Assembly (NCBI RefSeq): GCF_011050415.1
Contig: NZ_DRFS01000025.1
Span: 186,001 to 250,000 of the forward strand
From: Halomonas sp.
GTDB taxonomy: Bacteria; Pseudomonadota; Gammaproteobacteria; Pseudomonadales; Halomonadaceae
Direction: 5' to 3'
Length of the DNA: 64,000 nucleotides
The notes under the pieces: generated by a model
Database searches by the model: none
Seen by the model: the letters and a program-made list of their open reading frames with translations, nothing else
Told to the model about the DNA's origin: nothing
Program-made: the position numbers and the translations under genes
In this document: piece by piece, positions 8,985 through 16,648 of the stretch
Numbering within the stretch: the first letter of the stretch is position 1
How the letters are laid out: every line of letters starts with the position of its first letter

Positions 8985-9048
8985 GGAAATTAATAGCCTT
9001 ATCACCAAATAGCATCTTTCATATAACACCTTGGCGCTGGAGCTTACT

Positions 9049-11187
9049 GTGACCCGACAACGCTTGATAATTGCAGCGCTTCTCCTGATTGTTATAAGTG
9101 CTTTTTTTATAAGCGGCGCCCATCAATGGTTCACCTTAGAAACGCTTAAGGCCTACCAGAGCGATTTCCAAACGGCGTTTAATCAAAACCCGTGGCAAGT
9201 GGCGGGGATCTTTTTTGCCGTTTATATCGTAATGACCGCCCTTTCACTGCCAGGTGCCACGCTGTTAACGCTGCTCGGCGGAGCGTTATTTGGTTTTAGC
9301 TGGGGCCTGCTGATCATCTCATTCGCCAGCACGCTGGGAGCGACGCTGGCCTTTGTACTTTCACGCTTTCTATTTCGCCAACCCATTGAGAAGCGCTTTC
9401 CGAGCCAGTTGGAAGCAGTTAATCGCGGCGTAGAGCGCGAAGGGGCTTTTTATCTGTTTATGTTGCGTTTAGTGCCGGTATTTCCATTTTTTTTGATCAA
9501 TTTGGTGATGGGGCTAACGCGAATTAAAACAGTCACGTTCTACTGGGTTAGCCAGTTAGCGATGCTGCCCGGCACTGCCGTTTTCGTAAATGCAGGTGGC
9601 CAGCTAGGTGAACTTGAAAGCCTGGGGAGTATCGTCTCCCCAATGCTGCTAGCCTCATTTGCACTGCTTGCGGTGTTCCCCTGGATTGCCCGACGTATTG
9701 TTCTGTTAGTGCAGCGGCGCAACGCCTATCAAGGCTTTACCCGGCCTAAGCGATTCGACTATGACATTGTGGTAATCGGGGGTGGCTCGGCGGGCTTGGT
9801 GACCAGTTATATCGCCAGCGCCGTCAAGGCAAAAGTAGCGCTGGTGGAAAAACACAAAATGGGCGGCGACTGTCTGAATACCGGCTGTGTACCTTCTAAG
9901 GCATTAATTCGTGCCGCTCGCGCCGCCCATGAAGTTCGCACCGCCCAGCGGTTCGGAGTGACGGCCAGTGAGCCAAAGATCGACTTTGCCAAGGTAATGG
10001 AACATGTAAAACAGGCGATTAAAGATATCGAACCCCACGACAGCGTGGAGCGCTATAGCAACCTGGGTGTTGAGGTGTACCAGGATCACGCTACGCTTCT
10101 CTCACCATGGGAGGTTCAGGTGGGCGATAAAACCTTAACGGCCCGGCATATCGTGCTGGCGACTGGCGCACGGCCCCGAGTACCGTCGCTGCCGGGTATT
10201 GAGGGCGCACCTGTTTTAACCTCTGAAAACCTCTGGTCGCTTACCGAGCTTCCCAAACGCTTAGTGGTGCTGGGCGGCGGTGCCATTGGCTGCGAGCTAA
10301 GCCAAAGCTTTGCCCGTTTGGGCAGTCAGGTCACTTTGGTTGAAGGGCTTCCTCAACTGCTCAACCGCGAGGATTCGGAGGTTGGCGTGCTGATCGAAAG
10401 CACGCTGGCTGGCGAAGGAGTGACAGTGATAACCGACGCCAAAGCGCTGGAGGTACTTAATGACGAGGCAGGCTATCAGCTAGTGGTGGAGCATTATGGC
10501 GAGCGCATGCTGCTTCCGTTTGACTACCTGCTGGTGAGTGCAGGTCGCCAAGCCAACGTGGAGGGCTTAGGGCTGGAAGCGTTGGGTATCACCACGACCC
10601 AAGCGGGCACTCTAGAGCTTAACGAGCGGTTGCAAACCCGCCTGCCTAACATTTGGGCCTGCGGTGATTTAGCGGGGCCTTACCAGCTCACCCACGCAGC
10701 CGCTCATCAAGCATGGCACGCGGCTGTCAATGCGCTGTTTGGGGAGTTGAAAAGCTTCGCAGTGGATTATCGCTATATGCCCGCGGTCACCTATGTGCAG
10801 CCGGAAGTGGCCAGAGTTGGGTTTAATGAAAAAGAGGCCAAAGCAAAAGGCATTGAGTATGAAGTTACCCGCTACAACATGAGCGAAAGCGATCGCGCCA
10901 TTGCTGAAGGTTCGCCACAAGGGTTTATCAAAGTGCTCACCGTACCAGGCAAAGACAAAATTCTGGGTGTAACCATCGTTGCCGAAAGCGCTGGCGAGTG
11001 GCTGGGTGAATTTACCATCGCCATGAAACATGGCCTGGGCCTTAATAAGTTGCTGGGCACCATTCATCCCTACCCAACGTTGGGGGAGGCAGCCAAAGCC
11101 ACGGCAGGAGTATGGAAGAACGCGCATAAGCCCGAACACGTACTGGCACTATTAAAGCGATACTTTAGTTGGCTGCGTGGAGCTTAA
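9049..11187 (+). CDS. TVP38/TMEM64 membrane domain fused to a mercuric-reductase-like flavoprotein
   Basis: A 712-residue fusion. Residues 1 to ~220 form a TVP38/TMEM64 (DedA-like) membrane domain with several transmembrane segments and the conserved FxxRLxPxxP-type stretch MLRLVPVFPFFLIN. From 237 a class I pyridine nucleotide-disulfide oxidoreductase follows: FAD motif IGGGSAG (243-249), redox pair Cys275/Cys280 in GGDCLNTGC, NAD(P) motif VLGGGAIGCE, and His673 of the dimer-interface active site in TIHPYPT. I chose GTG 9049 (GGAG seven bases before) over TTG 9031. It lacks the C-terminal Cys-Cys of true MerA, so mercury reduction is not implied. It ends the co-directional transport/transferase cluster. 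Confidence 0.9.
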   Translation: MTRQRLIIAALLLIVISAFFISGAHQWFTLETLKAYQSDFQTAFNQNPWQVAGIFFAVYIVMTALSLPGATLLTLLGGALFGFSWGLLIISFASTLGATLAFVLSRFLFRQPIEKRFPSQLEAVNRGVEREGAFYLFMLRLVPVFPFFLINLVMGLTRIKTVTFYWVSQLAMLPGTAVFVNAGGQLGELESLGSIVSPMLLASFALLAVFPWIARRIVLLVQRRNAYQGFTRPKRFDYDIVVIGGGSAGLVTSYIASAVKAKVALVEKHKMGGDCLNTGCVPSKALIRAARAAHEVRTAQRFGVTASEPKIDFAKVMEHVKQAIKDIEPHDSVERYSNLGVEVYQDHATLLSPWEVQVGDKTLTARHIVLATGARPRVPSLPGIEGAPVLTSENLWSLTELPKRLVVLGGGAIGCELSQSFARLGSQVTLVEGLPQLLNREDSEVGVLIESTLAGEGVTVITDAKALEVLNDEAGYQLVVEHYGERMLLPFDYLLVSAGRQANVEGLGLEALGITTTQAGTLELNERLQTRLPNIWACGDLAGPYQLTHAAAHQAWHAAVNALFGELKSFAVDYRYMPAVTYVQPEVARVGFNEKEAKAKGIEYEVTRYNMSESDRAIAEGSPQGFIKVLTVPGKDKILGVTIVAESAGEWLGEFTIAMKHGLGLNKLLGTIHPYPTLGEAAKATAGVWKNAHKPEHVLALLKRYFSWLRGA

Positions 11188-11240
11188 AAAGATAGCGGGA
11201 ATTGATCTGATCCGGTAAGAAAGTTGAAAGACCTAAACAG

Positions 11241-11648
11241 CTATTTATCATGATCATTAGTCGGCGGATACACTTTGGCAAAGGTCTCTATCACCTCGCG
11301 CACCACCTTACGCTGGGCAGCGGGAAGCTCCCGATATAAGGCCAACACTTGACGTTCATCATAACTAGGCACAACATCCCAGTCTGCTTTGGTTTCACTA
11401 ACACTATATAGGCTGCTGCCATAACGCAGGTGATGGGGATCCACTACCAGCCACCGCGCTAATACCTGAAGCTTATCTTGGCTTGGGATCGAGTCACCAC
11501 GCAGCCATCGCCTTACGGCCTGGAACGTGATTGGCTTCCCCCAATAGCGCAGATTAAATTCCCGCTCAAGCACTGACGGACGCACGTCGTAACCGGCAGC
11601 CTCAAGCGCCGCTTTTAAGCGCTCAGCGAACATGATTTTTTCATTCAT
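11241..11648 (-). CDS. XRE-like HTH transcriptional regulator
   Basis: A 135-residue protein with a phage-repressor-like DNA-binding domain in the first ~75 residues: FAERLKAALEAAGY, then ITFQAVRRWLRGDSIPSQDKL as the recognition part, followed by LARWLVVDPHHLRYG. The C-terminal part (DERQVLALYRELPAAQRKVVREVIETFAK) is helical and may mediate oligomerisation. It is divergent from the diguanylate cyclase gene, with about 150 bases between the starts, and may control itself, that gene, or both. No known family name is claimed beyond the HTH fold. Confidence 0.8.
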   Translation of the reverse strand: MNEKIMFAERLKAALEAAGYDVRPSVLEREFNLRYWGKPITFQAVRRWLRGDSIPSQDKLQVLARWLVVDPHHLRYGSSLYSVSETKADWDVVPSYDERQVLALYRELPAAQRKVVREVIETFAKVYPPTNDHDK

Positions 11649-11798
11649 GCCGCCAATGTGAAGCGATTGTTCAATAGTAGTTGAATAACGGTTAACCTTT
11701 TGATTGAATCATTAATTCAATTTTGTGTTTTGGCTTCACGTTGATAGACGAATAAGGGTCATGGGCGCACAAATAAGGCGTTTAAGGGGTGATTCAGG

Positions 11799-13193
11799 AT
11801 GAGTGGCAAACTCTCTACACCGGTTCAAAACTTTGAAGATTTACGCCATGCGCTTTCGGTGCTCTGTGAATCAACGACGCCTGTTGAGCTATTTGGCCAC
11901 CTAACCAAAACGCTGCATGAGTTATCAGGCCATCAGCCAGTGGCGCTTTACCGGCGTTTAAACACAGGTAATCTCCGCCTTGCCTACTGTTATCCTCTCG
12001 AAAGCACGCTTGCCTCGCAGAAAGCTTTACTCACCATTCGATCACTTGATGAATTAGCCGCGTCAGAATTCCAATATTATGAATTAAAAGGAGAACATCA
12101 GGTATGGGGTTATATTGGGCACCCCCCATCCACCTATAGCGAGCCAATACATTGGATAAGGCTACTGATTGATATTGCTGCCCAACGTCTGCGGTTGTTA
12201 AAAGCAGAACGTATGGCCGTCCGCCAATTAGCCTTGAAGACTCGCCGCCAACTGTTATCAAAGGATATTAAGCGGCTAAGCTCCATCGACGACATCCTCC
12301 AACACCACGGCCATAGCTGGTGTGAGATTTTTCAAGCAGATGGTATTGCAATGGCTTACCAGGCCGAGCTGTACTGCTACGGGGAGTGCCCATCGCAATA
12401 TTCCCTATTTCAGCAACTGTTAAATTTAAACAAACATAAGCTGCTTGATGACATAACCGAGCTTGAAGGCGATTGCCAAGGCGGCTTAGCAGTACAACTG
12501 AGCTTGGCGACCACGACATTAGGTTGGCTTATTCTCTTTCGCCGCCAACCGCTTGTTTGCTCATCAGCCGCCGATATCGCACTTCAAACTTCTTTCAGCT
12601 ACTGGATGCCGCTTGAGGCTTCCATGATCGTAGAACTTGCCGATGATTTAGCGGTTGCGATTACAGCGTTTGATGTCGTTCATCTTAATCGCCAGTTAAC
12701 GAAGACCAACCAACGCCTTGAGGGTTTGGTACACACTGACCCTCTTACCCAGTGCTGGAACCGCTATTATACCGAATTGATTATCGAAAATTTATGCAGC
12801 TCCGGTGAAGAGTATGCTGTCTTGATGTTTGATCTCGATAACTTTAAGCAAATTAATGACGCTTACGGTCATGCGGTGGGTGATGAGATACTGCGCCAAA
12901 TGGTGCCTATTGCTAAGCGCAGCATACGCAGCAACGATCACCTAGGCCGCTGGGGAGGTGAAGAGTTTATTATCATTGCCAAAGGCCTCTGCCAAGAAGA
13001 AGGTTGGAAATTGGCAAACCGCCTCTGTGAAAATGTGGCACAGCACGCCTTTCCTATCCCTGCTACGGTTACCATCAGCGTGGGGGTAACGACAATGCAG
13101 CCCAATGATACCCCTTTAGTGTTGCTTGAACGCACGGACAAAGGAATGTACCGCGCAAAAAATGCCGGTAAAAATCAGGTTATGCTTTGCTGA
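11799..13193 (+). CDS. Diguanylate cyclase (GGDEF) with an N-terminal GAF-like sensory region
   Basis: A 464-residue cytosolic protein. The last ~170 residues are a GGDEF domain with intact active site WGGEEF at 385-390 and an intact product-inhibition site RSND at 377-380, five residues ahead of it. It should therefore make cyclic di-GMP from two GTP and be feedback-inhibited. The first ~290 residues contain no transmembrane segment and look like two GAF-type sensory regions; the ligand is unknown. Start ATG 11799 follows an AAGGGG. It stands alone between a divergent HTH gene and an oxidoreductase gene 44 bases downstream, which may be co-transcribed. Confidence 0.9.
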   Translation: MSGKLSTPVQNFEDLRHALSVLCESTTPVELFGHLTKTLHELSGHQPVALYRRLNTGNLRLAYCYPLESTLASQKALLTIRSLDELAASEFQYYELKGEHQVWGYIGHPPSTYSEPIHWIRLLIDIAAQRLRLLKAERMAVRQLALKTRRQLLSKDIKRLSSIDDILQHHGHSWCEIFQADGIAMAYQAELYCYGECPSQYSLFQQLLNLNKHKLLDDITELEGDCQGGLAVQLSLATTTLGWLILFRRQPLVCSSAADIALQTSFSYWMPLEASMIVELADDLAVAITAFDVVHLNRQLTKTNQRLEGLVHTDPLTQCWNRYYTELIIENLCSSGEEYAVLMFDLDNFKQINDAYGHAVGDEILRQMVPIAKRSIRSNDHLGRWGGEEFIIIAKGLCQEEGWKLANRLCENVAQHAFPIPATVTISVGVTTMQPNDTPLVLLERTDKGMYRAKNAGKNQVMLC

Positions 13194-13237
13194 CTACGCC
13201 GCACGTTATTCCCTACTTCTTTCTATAGGGCATCTTA

Positions 13238-14371
13238 ATGCAGCGATTACTGCTGGTAGGCGCAGGCCACGCTCATGCTTTTGTGCTGGAAGCCTTTGCC
13301 AAACAGCCCGACCCCAATATTGCACTGACCTTGGTGAGCGATGCGGCTACTGCCGCTTATTCAGGCAGCGTACCGGCTTGGCTTGCCGGCGAAAGCACCC
13401 TGGAGGAGGCACAGATTGATATAGCCGCCCTGTGCCAGCGGGCCAATGCCCGGCTTATTCTTTCACCCGCTAAGGCTTTCAATCCTGAGGTACGCTACGC
13501 ACTATTGGCCAATGGGGACCGGATCGATTTTGATGTTGCCTCATTTAATATCGGCTCTACCCTACATCCTCCTCCACGTCACAGCGAGCGATTGCCCCAT
13601 CTGCTGGCCATGCGTCCGCTAAGCCTGCTGCACCAACGCTGGCAGGCCCTACAAGAACAGATCCATCTTTTACCCAACGGCAGCATCCAGCGTGTAGTAG
13701 GTGTTGGCGGTGGTGCAGCAGGCTGCGAAACATTGCTAAGTGTGTTGGTTCAACTGCGTAAGCAGCGCCCGGATATTCACTGGCAAGGCCATTTGCTAAG
13801 CGCATCCAGTACGCTGCTAAGCGGTGCTGGGCGTTTGCCCCGCCATTTGATGCAACGAGCGCTTCGACGTGTAGGCGTTCGCACACACCTTAATGTTCGT
13901 GGGCAAGCATTGGTAAACGGCGGCGTATTAACGCATTTAAGCGAGGTCATTCCAGCGGATATCGTCCTCTGGGCGACCGGCGCAGTAGGCCACGCTTGGC
14001 TCTCTGACAGCGCACTACCATTGAATAAAAGCGGCTTTATTCCGGTAGAAAAGACATTAGAGGTGAGTGGCAAACCAGCTATTTTTGCCGCAGGCGACTG
14101 CGCAGCATTTACTCCCAACCTGCCTAAGGCAGGGGTTTATGCAGTACGTATGGGACCACACCTAGCCGATAATCTCCGCCGCGCTTGCCACCATAAGCCG
14201 CTAGTCAACTGGCAGCCACCCAAGCGTGTGCTGGCACTGATTGGTACAGGCGATGGCCGCGCTATTGCCAGTAAAGGCTTTTTTGGAGTAGCGGGAAAGT
14301 GGGTATGGCGATGGAAAAAACGGATTGATGCGCGCTTTATCGAGCGCTTCAATCCGCCTTTTGAGAATTAA
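13238..14371 (+). CDS. FAD-dependent pyridine nucleotide oxidoreductase (SelD N-domain/NDH-2-like)
   Basis: A 377-residue flavoprotein with FAD motif VGAGHAHAFV at 7-16, a second nucleotide fold GVGGGAAGCE near 150, and the FAD-closing motif IFAAGDCAAF near 286. The HAH after the first glycines, followed by AAYSGSVPAWLAG, matches the NADH dehydrogenase-like domain that in many bacteria is fused in front of selenophosphate synthetase SelD; here it is free-standing. Its electron donor and acceptor are unknown. It lacks a recognisable membrane anchor. The gene is followed by a near-perfect inverted repeat that could terminate both it and the convergent lipoprotein gene. Confidence 0.85.
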   Translation: MQRLLLVGAGHAHAFVLEAFAKQPDPNIALTLVSDAATAAYSGSVPAWLAGESTLEEAQIDIAALCQRANARLILSPAKAFNPEVRYALLANGDRIDFDVASFNIGSTLHPPPRHSERLPHLLAMRPLSLLHQRWQALQEQIHLLPNGSIQRVVGVGGGAAGCETLLSVLVQLRKQRPDIHWQGHLLSASSTLLSGAGRLPRHLMQRALRRVGVRTHLNVRGQALVNGGVLTHLSEVIPADIVLWATGAVGHAWLSDSALPLNKSGFIPVEKTLEVSGKPAIFAAGDCAAFTPNLPKAGVYAVRMGPHLADNLRRACHHKPLVNWQPPKRVLALIGTGDGRAIASKGFFGVAGKWVWRWKKRIDARFIERFNPPFEN

Positions 14372-14390
14372 AGACTACCGCTGATTAACC

Positions 14391-14421
14391 CTGAAAATTA
14401 TCAAACACAGATAGTTTTCAG
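14391..14421. terminator. Probable bidirectional terminator between convergent genes
   Basis: CTGAAAATTATC (14391-14402) and GATAGTTTTCAG (14410-14421) form a 12-base stem with a single G-T type mismatch and a seven-base loop. It lies in the short gap between the oxidoreductase gene (plus) and the META lipoprotein gene (minus). The stem is AT-rich and lacks a long external T tract, so termination is plausible rather than certain. Confidence 0.45.
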
Positions 14422-14427
14422 TAGAGC

Positions 14428-14892
14428 CTAATTACCTTCGCGCCAGCCACCTAGCACCCGGCTATCCGGTCCAAAAAACACCAAGCGATCATGGTCAATC
14501 AAGTAACGGTAGGCTGTTTCCAGCATATCAGTGACCCGCTTGGCATCGGCCATTTGCGGGCACGCCATACGCGTTGTGGCTAACTTGCCAAACTCAATAC
14601 GCTGGTTCTCGCCCAGCGTCACCTCGCCGGTAAAACGGTTACAGCCATCATGGCCGCTGACGTTGCCGTCCTTGGATATCTGGAAAAACGGTGCTTCCGG
14701 CATCGAAAGCCGCTCATCGGTGCCCACCAGCAGTAGATTCCAACGCTGTTCAACAATCGGCCCTGATAACGAGGAGCCGCTCGGCGCTTCCACGCGCTCT
14801 TGTTGAGGGGTACTGCTACACCCTGCCATTAAAGCCACCCCAAGGGCGGCCGCTGCCCAGGTAATGCATCGTGCTAAGCCATAACGTTTCAT
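14428..14892 (-). CDS. META-domain lipoprotein (HslJ-like)
   Basis: A 154-residue envelope protein with a lipoprotein signal ending ALMAGC and a META/HslJ domain: the W-N-L start, SGHDGCNRFTGEV with the conserved Cys-Asn, then the second conserved Cys in TTRMACP. These two cysteines are usual for the family. I chose ATG 14892, which has GGAG at the right distance, over the upstream in-frame start. META proteins are small periplasmic or outer-membrane lipoproteins with loosely defined roles in stress tolerance. Nothing adjacent fixes the function. Confidence 0.88.
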   Translation of the reverse strand: MKRYGLARCITWAAAALGVALMAGCSSTPQQERVEAPSGSSLSGPIVEQRWNLLLVGTDERLSMPEAPFFQISKDGNVSGHDGCNRFTGEVTLGENQRIEFGKLATTRMACPQMADAKRVTDMLETAYRYLIDHDRLVFFGPDSRVLGGWREGN

Positions 14893-15034
14893 ACGCGCTC
14901 CATATCTCTGTCTTTGCCTCAACCCTTAATCAAACTTGAACCGATGATTTAGCTCGGGTTCAGCCCTTGTTGCGTAAGCTTGGCATTGTCACTTGGGGAG
15001 TGAGCTCCCGACAAGCTAACAAGAGGAAATTGTT

Positions 15035-15757
15035 ATGAAACATGCGCCACTATATGCGTCACTAAAAACCATTACCGCTGCGGTGTGTACTCTCGCAATC
15101 TCTGCCCCCCTAGCCGCCCAGGAAGATATTCGGATCAATGGCGAAGTGATCGAGATGTTTAACGATCTGATAATTATCGAAGGTGATGATCGCCGCCTAC
15201 TGGTGCGTCCTTCCGAAGGAGTGAACCGAAACATCAGCATCGGTGATGACATTATCGTAGAAGGTCGACTTGATGGCGATACCCTCAACGCTTCGGCGAT
15301 GCGCCAGCATGACGAAGAAACAGATGTTGAAGAAACTGCCGCGAATGTCATTGCTCCCGATGTGGCAGCGATCCAGCAGCAGCTAACCGAACGCGAATTT
15401 GGCGATATGATTGAGCTGAAGCGCCGCCAAGATGCCTATCGCATTACCAGCGTTAACGCTGATGGCGTTGATGTACGCAGCTATTTTTCTGCCCAGGGCG
15501 ATCTCCTGGAGTGGCACATTAAGCGTCCTGGCAGTGACCGCCCTCATCGCAACGACACGCTCAGTGACCTTGCTCAAGACGATATCGTTAATACGTTAAA
15601 CGAGCAGGGGTATGCCAATACCACCCTGGTTGATTTTAAAGGCCGTCATATGGAGTGGCTGGCCGACAACGAAAGCGACCAACAGGTAATACTTCACGTT
15701 GATTATCGTGGCGACGTTTACCGTGAAAAACGCTTACCCGTTTGGCCTGGTGAATAA
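15035..15757 (+). CDS. Exported OB-fold/PepSY-like protein, paralogue A
   Basis: A 240-residue exported protein (signal peptide to about residue 28, cleavage after PLAAQ/AA). Residues ~30-92 look like a small OB-fold domain (INGEVIEMFNDLIIIEGDDR, then ISIGDDIIVEGRLDG). The C-terminal half has a PepSY-like pattern ending GRHMEWLADN and HVDYRGDVYREKRLP. The same two-part design and the same C-terminal motif recur in the genes at 15878 and 19195, so these are paralogues. A GAGGAA precedes ATG 15035. All three flank a two-component system; I infer a periplasmic role in its signalling or its regulon. No characterised homologue is known to me. Confidence 0.8.
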   Translation: MKHAPLYASLKTITAAVCTLAISAPLAAQEDIRINGEVIEMFNDLIIIEGDDRRLLVRPSEGVNRNISIGDDIIVEGRLDGDTLNASAMRQHDEETDVEETAANVIAPDVAAIQQQLTEREFGDMIELKRRQDAYRITSVNADGVDVRSYFSAQGDLLEWHIKRPGSDRPHRNDTLSDLAQDDIVNTLNEQGYANTTLVDFKGRHMEWLADNESDQQVILHVDYRGDVYREKRLPVWPGE

Positions 15758-15813
15758 CTTCTCGCTTTTTCTAAGCACTCGCGTTTTCAAGTCATTCACT
15801 GATTCCAGAACTG

Positions 15814-15859
15814 ATTAAACGAACGCATTAAAAGCGTTTATTAAAAGAGCCATTAAAAG
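15814..15859 (+). repeat. Four short direct repeats ATTAAAMG upstream of paralogue B
   Basis: ATTAAACG at 15814 and ATTAAAAG at 15827, 15840 and 15852 are spaced 13, 13 and 12 bases apart, ending 18 bases before the ATG of the next gene. Iterated direct repeats at near one helical turn are how OmpR-family response regulators often bind; such a regulator is encoded 2 kb away. The repeats may instead lie in the 5' untranslated region. The match is seen directly; the binding role is inference. Confidence 0.55.
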
Positions 15860-15877
15860 AACGAAGGGAGAAACACC

Positions 15878-16648
15878 ATGAAACGTTTAACTACGCTGCC
15901 CAGCTTTTTAGCAGCCAGTACGCTGGCAGTAGCAATGAGCCTTGGTGCTGGTAACGTATCAGCACAGCCGGCTAGTATTGAAACGGTTGAAGGTCAGGTT
16001 CAGGAGCGCTTTGGCAACGACTTCGTGGTTGAAGCTAACGGAGAGCGCATTCTGGTTCGTAACCCTAGCCACGCGCCACTCAATCTGGAACAAGGGGACG
16101 TCGTCACTATTTCTGGCAGACGCGGTGAAGGCTCAATTCACGCACGTGAAATTCTGCAAAGTGACGGCACGCGCATTGTAGGGTTTGCACCAAGGCCGAT
16201 GACGTCACCTCACCAGGGGCCACGCCACCAAGGTTTTGGCTATCAAGCGGATATGTCACACCTTGAAGAGCAGTTGGGTGAGCGTGGTTTTGGCCAAATT
16301 CTGCATGCTGAGCCTAAAGGAAGCCACCTTCGCGTACACACCAACGCCAGCAATGGTATGCCAGTAGAAGTGCGTTTTGAGCATGACGGCAGCTTTCGTG
16401 AATGGCGTATTAAACGGCCGGGCAACACGCGCCCTCGCCTCGGCGAGTGGGGCAGTGTGCCCATGCAGGAAATTAGCCAGTTGGTACAGCAGCAGGGCTA
16501 TGACGCCCCACGCATTATCGATACTAAAGGCCGTCATTTAGAAGTGCTGGCCCAAAACAGCCGCGGTGAAGCGGTGGAGCTACATGTCGATTATGCCGGA
16601 CAGGTGTATCGCGAGAAACGCCATTACACTAGTGGCTTCTTTAATTAA
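15878..16648 (+). CDS. Exported OB-fold/PepSY-like protein, paralogue B
   Basis: A 256-residue exported protein with a signal peptide ending near NVSAQP (residue ~30). The OB-like part is VEGQVQERFGNDFVVEANGER ... LEQGDVVTISGRRGEG; a Pro/His/Gln-rich linker follows near residues 108-125; the C-terminal part has RGFGQILHAE and closes with GRHLEVLAQN and HVDYAGQVYREKRHY. It is the best match to paralogue A, 120 bases upstream, and to the gene at 19195. AGGGAG precedes ATG 15878. Its stop codon overlaps the convergent sensor kinase gene by eight bases. Function unknown; probably a periplasmic sensor accessory or effector. Confidence 0.82.
   Translation: MKRLTTLPSFLAASTLAVAMSLGAGNVSAQPASIETVEGQVQERFGNDFVVEANGERILVRNPSHAPLNLEQGDVVTISGRRGEGSIHAREILQSDGTRIVGFAPRPMTSPHQGPRHQGFGYQADMSHLEEQLGERGFGQILHAEPKGSHLRVHTNASNGMPVEVRFEHDGSFREWRIKRPGNTRPRLGEWGSVPMQEISQLVQQQGYDAPRIIDTKGRHLEVLAQNSRGEAVELHVDYAGQVYREKRHYTSGFFN

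Noticed and set aside
10669..11139. A 156-codon open frame on the minus strand inside the TVP38-flavoprotein gene.
   Set aside because: It is a shadow of the strongly supported plus-strand gene, has no ribosome binding site and no recognisable domain.
9049..11187. Annotation as mercuric reductase MerA.
   Set aside because: The C-terminal Cys-Cys and N-terminal heavy-metal domain of MerA are missing and no mer genes are nearby.
15814..15859. The ATTAAAMG array as a CRISPR or a microsatellite.
   Set aside because: Units are only 8 bases, spacers 4-5 bases and not unique in the CRISPR sense, and no cas gene is present.
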